The position numbers and the translations under genes were made by a program. From the NCBI RefSeq assembly GCF_008365385.1, contig NZ_QOVF01000001.1:372001-436000 (forward strand): a stretch of 64,000 nt of DNA. The letters run 5' to 3'. Positions within the stretch are counted from its first letter, which is position 1. Each line of letters begins with the position of its first letter. The stretch comes from Halopseudomonas laoshanensis. GTDB lineage: Bacteria; Pseudomonadota; Gammaproteobacteria; Pseudomonadales; Pseudomonadaceae. A model generated the notes under the pieces. The model searched no databases. It had not been told where the DNA came from and saw only the letters and a program-made list of their open reading frames with translations. This document shows, piece after piece, positions 28,214-36,390 of this stretch.

Positions 28214-29044
28214 ATGACAACAGACAAGCTCAAGGATCGTGTAGCCATTATCACTGGCGCTGGTAGCGGCCTGGGTGCCGAGTGTGCGCGGGTATTGGCT
28301 TCGCATGGCGCTGCCATTGCAATCGTCGATATCAATCAGGATGCGGCAGCCAGTGTGGCGGCAGAGATTGACTCGGCCGGTGGCAAAGCCATGGCGATAC
28401 GCACTGATGTATCCAGCGAAGATGAGGTCAGGGCGATGGTCGAGCAGGTGATGAACCGGTTCGGCCGTATTGACGTGCTGCACAATAATGCTGCCGTGCT
28501 GGATGTGAATCAGCGCCAAAAAGATCGTGATATCTGTAACCTGGACATGGATGCCTTTGATCGCGCCATCGCGGTGAACCTGCGCGGCGCCGTACTGTGC
28601 TCCAAGTATGTCATTCCGGTGATGCTGAAGCAGGGCAAAGGCTCGGTGATTTTTGCCACCTCCGGACTGGGTGCCCAGGGTGATCTGTCCCTGACCGGCT
28701 ATGCGACAACCAAAGCGGCACTGAACATGCTGCCCAAGCTGGTAGCCGCGCAATACGGCAAACTGGGGGTGCGCGGCAATGCGGTGCAGATTGGGCTGGC
28801 GCCTGCGGAAAATGCTCACAGTTCAATGCCGCCAGAGCTGTTGAATATCTTGCGTGATAATCACCTGACGCCTGAGTTGGGCACTCCACGGCAAATTGCT
28901 GACGTGGTGGCCTTTCTCGCTTGCGACGAGTCATCTTTCGTAACGGGCACCACTCTGGTGGCGGACGGTGGTTTTGGCAGTCACACGCCATCGCTGGTAG
29001 CGATGCGTGCGTTTTTCGAGCAGTCAGGCCGCGGCAGCATGTGA
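28214..29044 (+). CDS. SDR-family NAD(P)-dependent oxidoreductase
   Basis: This 276-residue classical SDR has the cofactor loop IITGAGSGLGAECARVL at the N-terminus and an acidic residue after strand 2 (AIVDIN), favouring NAD. HNNAAVLD is the structural motif, and Ser plus YATTK form the catalytic triad (ATSGLGAQ ... GYATTKAALN). It probably oxidises a secondary alcohol or a 3-hydroxyacyl-CoA made by the neighbouring hydratase. The ATG at 28214 after AGAGAAGCATAAA is chosen; the longer frame overlaps the hydratase gene. Confidence 0.88.
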   Translation: MTTDKLKDRVAIITGAGSGLGAECARVLASHGAAIAIVDINQDAAASVAAEIDSAGGKAMAIRTDVSSEDEVRAMVEQVMNRFGRIDVLHNNAAVLDVNQRQKDRDICNLDMDAFDRAIAVNLRGAVLCSKYVIPVMLKQGKGSVIFATSGLGAQGDLSLTGYATTKAALNMLPKLVAAQYGKLGVRGNAVQIGLAPAENAHSSMPPELLNILRDNHLTPELGTPRQIADVVAFLACDESSFVTGTTLVADGGFGSHTPSLVAMRAFFEQSGRGSM

Positions 29045-29097
29045 CAGCAGTTGGATAGGGCCGGAGGTGCCGCTAGCCAGGGAGTTTTAGGCCCGGG

Positions 29098-29733
29098 CTA
29101 TTTTCTGATGCTGTTGAGAATGAAATTGGCCGAATGTTCACGCCAGATGCGCATGCCTTCTTTGGAGGTAGTGTCAAAGCCGACGAGAACAGACATGGTG
29201 TAATGGTTGGTAAATCCACCAGACATCAGCAGTGCCGAGCTGGCCAGGAACAAACGAGCGTCTATATCCGGTTTGAAAACGCCGGCTTTGATGCCGCGTT
29301 GGAGCACTGACGAGAATTTGATGGCTAACGCCGGAGATTGACTGGCGAAGCTGTTGGGCCTGGTGTCTGCTGCCTCGTGATAGCGAAGGCCCTCCAGGGC
29401 CAGCGCGCCCAGTAGCGGATCTTCCATATATTGGTCAAAGCAGCAATTGAGCAGTGTTCGCAGTGCTTGTTCCGGCGCCAGATGATCTATTTCCAACGCG
29501 ATCAGCTCTTGCATTATCTGTTGCGAGGCGTCATCCAGAACGGTTGAAAACAGCACTTCCTTAGAACCGTAGTAGTGATAAACCAGTTGCTTGGTCACGC
29601 CGGCTTCTCGCGCAATATCTTCTACCCGTGCGCCGGCCAGGCCTTTCTGGGCAAAGATTTGTCTGGCGGCAGCAAGCAGACGGTTCATGGTATCGCGCTT
29701 GTTCGGCTCTGCACGGTTTGACGGGTTATTCAT
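29098..29733 (-). CDS. TetR-family transcriptional regulator
   Basis: This 211-residue protein has an N-terminal helix-turn-helix: AARQIFAQKGLAGARVEDIAREAGVTKQLVYHYYGSKEVLF. A helical ligand domain follows with a C-terminal segment typical of the TetR_C family (ALALEGLRYHE). It is convergent with the uptake/hydratase/SDR operon and divergent from the atypical SDR gene at 29888. It is one of the candidate binders of the palindromes at 43251 and 52545, but nothing in the sequence proves this. Confidence 0.88.
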   Translation of the reverse strand: MNNPSNRAEPNKRDTMNRLLAAARQIFAQKGLAGARVEDIAREAGVTKQLVYHYYGSKEVLFSTVLDDASQQIMQELIALEIDHLAPEQALRTLLNCCFDQYMEDPLLGALALEGLRYHEAADTRPNSFASQSPALAIKFSSVLQRGIKAGVFKPDIDARLFLASSALLMSGGFTNHYTMSVLVGFDTTSKEGMRIWREHSANFILNSIRK

Positions 29734-29887
29734 ATTATTCCGTCTCTGGATTGGGTGGAAATATATACAGGGCGTCGGTAACTTCGGTCGGTGCCTTCCA
29801 TAGCTTCAGCATATAGCCACAGCATAAAGTATTCCGACAGCGCTGTAATAAATCTGTGGCGTGGGCAAGCAGGCAATTGGAGTAGAT

Positions 29888-30667
29888 ATGGATCTTAATA
29901 TTACCGATCGTAAGGCTATTGTCTGCGCTTCCTCTCGCGGCCTTGGCAGAGCCTGCGCACTGGCACTTGCCGCAGAAGGATGTGAGGTATTTATCAATGG
30001 CCGTGACCCTGCCAGCTTAAACCAGGCGGCCGTGGCAATACGTGACAGCACCGGCGTTGAAGTAGTGCAAGTAGTCGCCGACCTCAATAGCGGCGCCGGA
30101 CGAGCCGCGCTGCTTGCGGCTTGTCCCGCCCCGGACATTCTGGTCACCAATAACGGAGGGCCTCCGCCCGGACGCTACCAGGATTGGGATCTTGGTACCT
30201 GGCAGCAGGCTCTGGAAGCCAATATGCTCAGCGCCATTCTGCTGATTCAGGCCGTGGTGGGCGGGATGCGCGCCCGGCAATTTGGCCGGATCGTCAACAT
30301 CACCTCGGCAATGGTCAAGTCGCCGCGCTTGCCGATGGGCCTCTCAACGGCGGCCAGGGCCGGCCTTACGGCGTTTTCCAAGGCGCTTTCGCTAGAGGTG
30401 GTGCGCGATAACGTCACCATCAACAATGTTCTACCCGAGCGTATCGCTACGGACCGGCTTACCTACATGACAGGCCAACTGGCCAAGCACAAGAATATAA
30501 GCCTGGAGCAGGCCCGAGCGGAGATGTTGGCACCGGTGCCAGCGGGGCGTTTCGGCACGCCCGAGGAATTCGCCGCCGCCTGCCTTTTCCTATGCTCCAG
30601 TCAATCGGGATATATCACCGGGCAGAATCTGCAGCTGGACGGTGGTGCCTACAGCGGCCTGATCTGA
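29888..30667 (+). CDS. SDR-fold protein with altered catalytic residues
   Basis: This 259-residue SDR has the cofactor loop CASSRGLGRACALALA and the motif VTNNGGPPPG in place of NNAG. The Ser region INITSAMVKSPRL is present. The usual YxxxK is replaced by GLSTAARAGLTAFSKAL, so Tyr is missing and Lys is replaced by Arg. This pattern is shared by a known divergent group of 3-oxoacyl-ACP-reductase-like proteins of uncertain activity. The ATG at 29888 follows TTGGAG. It stands alone between two minus-strand genes and diverges from the TetR gene, which may regulate it. Confidence 0.82.
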   Translation: MDLNITDRKAIVCASSRGLGRACALALAAEGCEVFINGRDPASLNQAAVAIRDSTGVEVVQVVADLNSGAGRAALLAACPAPDILVTNNGGPPPGRYQDWDLGTWQQALEANMLSAILLIQAVVGGMRARQFGRIVNITSAMVKSPRLPMGLSTAARAGLTAFSKALSLEVVRDNVTINNVLPERIATDRLTYMTGQLAKHKNISLEQARAEMLAPVPAGRFGTPEEFAAACLFLCSSQSGYITGQNLQLDGGAYSGLI

Positions 30668-30669
30668 GC

Positions 30670-31077
30670 TCAGCCCTTGCTTCTGGTCTTCCAGTCGGCC
30701 GGGGCTTGTTCTTCGGCGGCAAAATCAAGTTCAACGTCCACATCATTGGGGTCTTTGAAGAATACCTGCCAGGTTCGAACATCGCCCGGGGCGCGGATAA
30801 TCCGATAGTCAATGGCGTGCTGATCTAGCTGGTCCAGCGTTTCCTCCAAGCCCTGCGCAAAGAACGCCATATGGTCGAGCACACCCCGGCGAGGGTTGGG
30901 CATATGATCGACGGCAATCACGTGAAGCACCGGATGGCCTTCGGCATAAAGCCACAGTCCCGGCACTGGAAAGGGCGGTCTTGGTCCGCATTCAAGCCCC
31001 AACAGGTTTTCATAGAAGTGTTGCGTCTGCTCGAGCTGGTCGGTAACGATAGTGAAGTGGTCCATTCTAAGAATCAT
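30670..31077 (-). CDS. Small VOC-family protein (glyoxalase-like)
   Basis: This 135-residue single-subunit VOC protein has the metal-site pattern expected for glyoxalase-like enzymes: His in RMDHFTIVT, His in VLDHMAFF, and an acidic residue in VDVELDF near the C-terminus. Proteins this size work as dimers and act as lyases, isomerases or dioxygenases. The stop codon is 2 bp from the stop of the convergent SDR gene. The start could also be the Met four codons on (31065). Function is not inferable beyond the fold. Confidence 0.8.
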   Translation of the reverse strand: MILRMDHFTIVTDQLEQTQHFYENLLGLECGPRPPFPVPGLWLYAEGHPVLHVIAVDHMPNPRRGVLDHMAFFAQGLEETLDQLDQHAIDYRIIRAPGDVRTWQVFFKDPNDVDVELDFAAEEQAPADWKTRSKG

Positions 31078-31387
31078 GCTGTGCCTGTCGTAATCAGAAA
31101 GGGGTTTAGCGGTCTGCCCAGAGGGTGGCTTAAACCGTCAAAAAAACATGGCTGGCCTTGGCCTCATCTTGTGTTCGCGAGCTGCTTGGTGTGATAGGAA
31201 GTTTGGGTTCGTTCGTTGTAAAGGGCAAGTATTCCAGTACTCCGATTAAGCCCTGATAGGGCAAATTGAATATTGGTTTTTCCAATACCTTAAATCATTA
31301 TTTATGGGTTGTTTAATGAGGATGATTGGTTAGTCTGAAAGTTGAATAAAGCGGTTCCCAATAAAAATAATCGCTGAGAGTAAATCC
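31078..31387. promoter_or_regulatory. Intergenic region upstream of the AraC gene
   Basis: These 310 bp hold no gene I can support. TATTGGTTTTTCCAATA at 31271-31287 is a perfect 7-bp inverted repeat around a TTT centre and could be an operator. TGGGTTGTTTAAT (31305-31317) and GGTTAGTCTGAAAG (31328-31341) echo sequences upstream of the first DUF1302 gene. The AraC protein could bind here and there. Confidence 0.4.
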
Positions 31388-32284
31388 ATGTATTCAGTAA
31401 ATTATGATGAATATGATCCGGCGGCTGCCGGGGAGTTTCTGACAGAGTCTCGATTGGTGGATGCCGGTTTTGATATTCATATCCAGCATGCTCATTGGTC
31501 GAACTCTGGCACCGCGGTGATTCAGGCAAAGGAAAGTTGCCTGCTGCGTTTGGTCCTGCCGACACCCGCTAGACGCTGGTCACCTTTTTCGGATAACAAG
31601 GGGCGCTTTCCCGCACTCAATTGTGACTTCCAATCGCTTGGGCAAGTGCTGTTTTTGCCACGCGATACAGAGTTTCAGTTTCGTCACGGGGTGTCGGAAT
31701 ACAAGGCCATGATCTGTCTGTTCGACCCAAGTATCATGGGGCCGCTGGCCGGCATCCAATGGCAATGGGACGGCTGCTTGAGCGACAGCATGCTGAATCT
31801 GGAAAATCCCTTTCTGCAAATGTCGCTGCAGCGTCTGGCGCAAGAGGTTGCCGCCCCTGGTTTTGCCAGTGAGCTGCATACCGAGTGCCTGTTGACCAGC
31901 ATCGCACTTGATTTGCATCGGCAGTTTTTGAGTTCGCAGGTCGGCACCGATTCAGGAAAGCTGAGCTCGCAACAGCTGAAAACCTTGCGTGAACTGGTCG
32001 AGTCGGTACCCGAGCAAAGCAATTCCCTAAAACAGCTTGCGGATGTACTGGATATGCCCGCCAGGCGCCTGTCAGAGCAGTTCAAAAGCACCACTGGCCT
32101 GACGCTACGCCAGTATGTAGCGCAGGCCCGCATCCGCCGGGCAAAGTCGCTATTGCTGGATCGCAGCATGTTGATCAAGCAAATCTCCTACCATACCGGG
32201 TTCCTCAGCCCGGCCTCCTTTACGGCAGCTTTCCGTAAAGAGGTCGGTATGACGCCTGAAGCATTCCGCCAGGTGCACCAATAA
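31388..32284 (+). CDS. AraC-family transcriptional regulator
   Basis: This 298-residue protein has an N-terminal cupin-like sensing domain and a C-terminal AraC double helix-turn-helix at about residues 195-297. The DNA-binding domain reads LKQLADVLDMPARRLSEQFKSTTG followed by LIKQISYHTGFLSPASFTAAFRKEVGMTPEAFRQ. The second helix-turn-helix with GF..PASFTAAFRK is the AraC signature. It is convergent with the MFS gene of the next operon. It probably activates one or more of the degradation operons in response to a substrate. Confidence 0.9.
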   Translation: MYSVNYDEYDPAAAGEFLTESRLVDAGFDIHIQHAHWSNSGTAVIQAKESCLLRLVLPTPARRWSPFSDNKGRFPALNCDFQSLGQVLFLPRDTEFQFRHGVSEYKAMICLFDPSIMGPLAGIQWQWDGCLSDSMLNLENPFLQMSLQRLAQEVAAPGFASELHTECLLTSIALDLHRQFLSSQVGTDSGKLSSQQLKTLRELVESVPEQSNSLKQLADVLDMPARRLSEQFKSTTGLTLRQYVAQARIRRAKSLLLDRSMLIKQISYHTGFLSPASFTAAFRKEVGMTPEAFRQVHQ

Positions 32285-32292
32285 ACTGCTGC

Positions 32293-33552
32293 TTAAAAAG
32301 CAGGCGCGGCGTCGGTGTCTGTCTGCCGAAAAACAGGGTAGCTTCCGAGCAACAGCAGCATCAATGGGCCGACAACAAAGCAAACCGTGCTGAAGATGAG
32401 CAGGCCTGAATAGTCGCCCGTCATGCTGTAAAGCGCGCCGAACAGCAGCGGTGCGGCGGCGGCCCCTGCGGTAATCAATCCTAGATGGATGCCGAATAGG
32501 CGACCGTAATCGCGCATGCCGAAATACTTGGCTATAAGAAAGGCGGCGATATCAAACTCCGCTCCGGCGCCAATACCCACTAGCATCGTCGCCAGAACAT
32601 AAAGCGCCGTATTGCCGCTGCTTAGCGCGAAAATAAGACAGGCAACAGCGGGCATGAGTAGCGCTATAGAAGCTACGCCTGGCGCCCACAGGCGGTCAAT
32701 CAGATAGCCTACGACCAGGCGTCCGAAGATCAGCGAGATACCAAAGGCGCTAAAGATCTGCCCGGCCTCGACGGCGCTAAGACCACGGTCCTGGAGCAGC
32801 GGGATAATATTGGTCACCAGTCCGACTACGCAGGCCACTACCAGAGTCATAGACAGATTGCACAACCAAAAACGCCAGGATCTTAGTGCCTCTGCTAACA
32901 ACATGCCGCCTGCGGCGTTCTGGGATATGGGCTGCTTAGCGGTTACCGTGCCACTTTCAACTCTAACCGGCAGCAACCACAGTAAGGTCAATGGCAGTGC
33001 AATCAGCACCGGCAGCAGCGACAGCGCGATGAATCCGGCTTGCCAGTTCCAGGTTGAAACCGACCAGGTAATCAGCAGCGGTAATCCGGCTGCGGCGAGC
33101 CCTGAGCCGCTGAGAATGATGGCCAGCGCCAGCCCGCGATTTTCCACAAACCAGAGATTCACCAGGTGGGACCAGGTAATCTGCAAGGTGCCTAAACCCG
33201 CTAGCGGGACCAGGAAATACCCCAGATACAGGCTCCATATCGTGGTTTTTACCTGGGTGAGTAACACCAGGCTGATTGACAGCGCGATCAATGAAAGGAT
33301 GGTGACAATACGTAGGCCAAACTTCAGGTTGAGCCAGCCCGCCAACTGAGCGGCGACTATGGTGCCGAGCGACAGAGCAGTGATGGCGGCCTGTAATTCA
33401 CTTCTGCCCCAGCCCAGTGCCTGCTCTAGCGGGATCATCATTGAGCTGAAGCTGTATAGCAACAGCGAGCTGGAGCTGGTCGCGACGCCTACCACGGCAA
33501 GAATGAGGATCTTCCAGCCGATCTTGAATTCTCTGTTATCGAACTGTTTCAT
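32293..33552 (-). CDS. MFS transporter, paralogue 1
   Basis: This 419-residue protein has about 12 hydrophobic helices in the major facilitator pattern. The loop after helix 2 (GWLNLKFGLRIVT) is the degenerate MFS motif A. It shares long identical blocks with the proteins at 47622 and 55594, for example LQDRGLSAVEAGQIFSAFG and GAEFDIAAFLIAKYFGM. An acidic residue in GAEFD within helix 10 is notable and may bind proton or substrate. It is the last gene of the DUF1302-DUF1329-SDR-epoxide hydrolase-like-phosphotransferase-SDR operon. It may import an organic acid or release a product. Confidence 0.88.
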   Translation of the reverse strand: MKQFDNREFKIGWKILILAVVGVATSSSSLLLYSFSSMMIPLEQALGWGRSELQAAITALSLGTIVAAQLAGWLNLKFGLRIVTILSLIALSISLVLLTQVKTTIWSLYLGYFLVPLAGLGTLQITWSHLVNLWFVENRGLALAIILSGSGLAAAGLPLLITWSVSTWNWQAGFIALSLLPVLIALPLTLLWLLPVRVESGTVTAKQPISQNAAGGMLLAEALRSWRFWLCNLSMTLVVACVVGLVTNIIPLLQDRGLSAVEAGQIFSAFGISLIFGRLVVGYLIDRLWAPGVASIALLMPAVACLIFALSSGNTALYVLATMLVGIGAGAEFDIAAFLIAKYFGMRDYGRLFGIHLGLITAGAAAAPLLFGALYSMTGDYSGLLIFSTVCFVVGPLMLLLLGSYPVFRQTDTDAAPAF

Positions 33553-33596
33553 GGTCTATGCCCGTTCAGGATAATGTCAGATGAGGCGGTACTGCG

Positions 33597-34475
33597 TCAG
33601 TCGTTGCCAATAAACTGAGCCGCCTCGGTACTTTTGCTTATCACGTGATCTCGCCTCAGGCTGCCGGGTGACGCTTCGCCCGCCGGAACTGCAAGATCTT
33701 CAGGATGAATGAGCGTCGGCCCGTTCCGCAGTTGCTGCAGAGCCAGGCAGACGATGTCGTCCGCCTGCGGCAATGGCATGGTCATGGCATTGGGAATATT
33801 CAATCGCTGCATGGTTTCTCGCATCGTTGGCGTATCCACGGTGCTGACCAGTAGATTGAGCACGTCAACGCCCTGGTCCTTCCACTCAGCCCACAGCGAT
33901 TCACCCAGATTCAGCGAAAAGGCCTTCGTTGCGGAGTACATACCCAGCTTGCGCACACCACCGAGAGCGGCATGTGAACCCACTAGCAGCAACCCGCCGC
34001 GGCCCCGCTCTATCATCCGGCCGCCAAATGCGTGGCTGATGTCCATGACTGTCTGCGTGTTCATCCTGAGCAGCTTCATCCACTGCTCGGCATCGGTGTT
34101 TAGAAACTGGCTGATAAAGGGGTCACCGCCGGCGTTGTATATCACCAGGCCGACCTGACGGGTGCCGGTGGCTTCCAGCAGCCTCGCGGTAGCATCCGTT
34201 GCCGACAGGTCCTGTTTCACGCATAGCGCCTGAACACCGTGTTGCGCTTCAATCTCGGCTTTCAGTGACTCAAGCGCTGTCTCGTTTCGGGCAACGAGAA
34301 TGCAATTCAGGCCCTGCGCTGCGAGCTGGCGCGCGAAGGCTGCACCGATGCCATGGGATGCCCCCGCGATAAGCGCCCAGTTACCATATCGCAGTTGAAA
34401 TGTGGGCTTATCGTCCAGTCGGTTGATCCGCCTTACCGGAATACCCGCTCTGAAACGCTCTTTGTGCAGGCTCAT
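33597..34475 (-). CDS. SDR-family oxidoreductase
   Basis: This 292-residue SDR has about 28 extra residues at the N-terminus before the cofactor loop ALIAGASHGIGAAFARQL. IYNAGGDPF replaces NNAG, and the catalytic Ser (VGSHAALG) and MYSATKAFSLN supply the triad. It resembles the group of SDRs that act on large hydrophobic ketones or long-chain acyl groups, but that is only a loose match. Its start overlaps the stop of the phosphotransferase gene by four bases, so the two are translationally coupled. Confidence 0.85.
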   Translation of the reverse strand: MSLHKERFRAGIPVRRINRLDDKPTFQLRYGNWALIAGASHGIGAAFARQLAAQGLNCILVARNETALESLKAEIEAQHGVQALCVKQDLSATDATARLLEATGTRQVGLVIYNAGGDPFISQFLNTDAEQWMKLLRMNTQTVMDISHAFGGRMIERGRGGLLLVGSHAALGGVRKLGMYSATKAFSLNLGESLWAEWKDQGVDVLNLLVSTVDTPTMRETMQRLNIPNAMTMPLPQADDIVCLALQQLRNGPTLIHPEDLAVPAGEASPGSLRRDHVISKSTEAAQFIGND

Positions 34476-35842
34476 AGCGGAGGAAGATCAATATGACTGG
34501 CTGAGGCGCCAATAGCCGTGCTGCCGAACACCTGAACGCGTCGTTCAATCTGCGAAGCAAAAAGTGTTAACAGGGGTAGGTCATGCTCGGCCCCCGCTGT
34601 GGTAACGAAGCTCTCCAGTGCAGCCTCCATTTTCTGATGATCTTCAAAGCGCTGGCCGAGCAGTGCTTGGGCTTCACGCATATCCTGGGCCTGCAGCTCC
34701 AGCATCATGGCGTCGGCCTTGCCTAGATATTCAACGATCTTGCGCACGGCGTTCAGCTTGGTGCTCTGGAATGGATCAGTCACTTCGACCTGTTCAACCG
34801 CATCGCGGAGCATGCTCAGCAGTTCGGCGTTGGGTCCGGTTGGTTTGATCGAGCTTGCTGGCGTCTCGATTGCCACGCCCATTGATTCCGCCAGGGCATG
34901 GACCACTACGCGGCGCAGGGCAATGTCGAATTCAATATAAGTATCGTGGGGGTCTCCCGGTTTTGGCGTCGCGACCGTCGAGGAGAACTGCATGGTGCTG
35001 ACGGTGGAGAACAATGTGGTATGAAAGCGCACCACGTCGGGTTCGGGCGGTTCGCCGCTGACCTGCTGATAATATTCGTAGAGCTGCTTGAAAGGCGCTC
35101 CGAGCGGTTCGTAGTTGTCCCGCATGCGCGCGGATGCCAGATCGGCCAAGGGATCGCCGATCATCGCGAATTCGAAATCATAGAGGGTGGTCAGCTTGCC
35201 GTTCTCGAACAGATACTGCCCCGAGTCGTACTGCACCAGGCTCGGTTTGCTGCGATGCTGCGGGACGTTGCGGCGCAGCCAGTTGAGGGCAAATTCCAGC
35301 AGCGGCTGCGGTCGGGTTTTATTGCGCGCGTAAAGCGGGTAATAGGCATCTAGCCCGGCCAGCGAAATGGCTTCGGCGCCCTCGGGTAGCGCGATGCCCT
35401 TGGCCACAAAGTCATCCAGTGGCAGCTGGTGCATGGCGACCATGGCGTCTATGTATTGTTTGGCCAGGCTCAGACGCTCAGCGTCGTCGCTGGCGGCGGA
35501 AACGTCTCGGGTGCCGGGTACAGCTTGCATGACGATGGCTAGCGGGTCCTCGCAGAAGCCATAGATATGCGGTACTGGAACGCCCTGCTGACCGAGCAGC
35601 GCGAGAGTATCCGCTTCGCGGCGCAGATCATCCGGAAACGGGCTGACATCGCCGCCGCGGTCGCCACGGATGTGTAATTTGAGTATTTCATTGCCCCGCT
35701 GCAGTTCCATGTTCCAGGCAGGGCGCCAGCGCGGTAGCCGGTCTGTGCTGACCACCGTCCCGCCCAGCAGCGTTTCGATGAAATCCCGTATTTTCTGCTC
35801 GACCAACTGCTCGCTACCGGCATTGTCTAAGGCCATGTTCAT
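34472..35842 (-). CDS. Phosphotransferase (aminoglycoside phosphotransferase/kinase fold)
   Basis: This 456-residue protein has the APH/choline-kinase fold. The N-terminal lobe has KLHIRGDRGGDVSPF and MQAVPGTRD hinge segments. The catalytic loop reads LVQYDSGQYLFENGKL, where the usual HGD is QYD, keeping the catalytic Asp but not the His. The metal-binding DFE is in LYDFEFAMIGDPLADLAS. A helical C-terminal extension of about 120 residues is unusual. Such APH-like genes are often found in acyl-CoA and steroid or terpenoid gene sets and may phosphorylate an alcohol to allow elimination. The ATG at 35842 follows GGAGTAAAA. Confidence 0.8.
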   Translation of the reverse strand: MNMALDNAGSEQLVEQKIRDFIETLLGGTVVSTDRLPRWRPAWNMELQRGNEILKLHIRGDRGGDVSPFPDDLRREADTLALLGQQGVPVPHIYGFCEDPLAIVMQAVPGTRDVSAASDDAERLSLAKQYIDAMVAMHQLPLDDFVAKGIALPEGAEAISLAGLDAYYPLYARNKTRPQPLLEFALNWLRRNVPQHRSKPSLVQYDSGQYLFENGKLTTLYDFEFAMIGDPLADLASARMRDNYEPLGAPFKQLYEYYQQVSGEPPEPDVVRFHTTLFSTVSTMQFSSTVATPKPGDPHDTYIEFDIALRRVVVHALAESMGVAIETPASSIKPTGPNAELLSMLRDAVEQVEVTDPFQSTKLNAVRKIVEYLGKADAMMLELQAQDMREAQALLGQRFEDHQKMEAALESFVTTAGAEHDLPLLTLFASQIERRVQVFGSTAIGASASHIDLPPL

Positions 35843-35907
35843 TTTTACTCCACGAATAAGCGTCTTCGGCCTAGCAGCGCCAGGCCGTGTAAATAAATAA
35901 AGTGTGC

Positions 35908-36354
35908 TCAGGTCTTTGCGGTAGCCAGTTCCGGTCCGCCAACCTGATCCAGCGATACGCCCTTTTTCTTCGCCAGGTCGGCGGTGTCGAGGTATTCGCG
36001 CCATGCCGTGATTTTGCCTTCAGCATTTAGCTCGTAAACCGCGACCATGGAATGCGGCATCGCTTTGCCGCTGGAGACGGCGTAGTCATCGCGTTCGGTC
36101 ATGACGATGCTGTCCGAGGACACGATGTTGCGGATAACGCAGTGGTTGTGGGTGACGTAGCTCATTTGCCGCTGGATCTCGTCGCGCAACGCAGCGCGGC
36201 CGCGAATTACTGGCCCGCCGGGCACCCAAAGCTGCCAGACGGCGTCCTCGCTCATCATGTTCAAAATAATGTCCAGCTGCGGTCGCGATTTAGCGGTGCC
36301 GTCGCCCCAAGTGGCGCAGAATTCCCTGATGATCTGTTCTTGTCGTAAGCCCAT
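35908..36354 (-). CDS. Limonene-1,2-epoxide-hydrolase-like NTF2-fold protein
   Basis: This 148-residue protein has the NTF2/SnoaL fold. It carries the spaced Arg-x-Asp of limonene epoxide hydrolase in MTERDDY (Arg88, Asp90) and the third acid in AWREYLD (Asp123), which correspond to Arg99/Asp101/Asp132. The Tyr and Asn that hold the water in the limonene enzyme appear replaced (around QLWVPGG). It may therefore hydrolyse an epoxide with altered chemistry, or be a related isomerase or dehydratase. It lies between an SDR and the phosphotransferase in one operon. The P450 about 8 kb away could make an epoxide. Confidence 0.7.
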   Translation of the reverse strand: MGLRQEQIIREFCATWGDGTAKSRPQLDIILNMMSEDAVWQLWVPGGPVIRGRAALRDEIQRQMSYVTHNHCVIRNIVSSDSIVMTERDDYAVSSGKAMPHSMVAVYELNAEGKITAWREYLDTADLAKKKGVSLDQVGGPELATAKT

Positions 36355-36390
36355 GGCATAAGTCTCGTCGGAGTAGGTTGAGGTTCGTGC

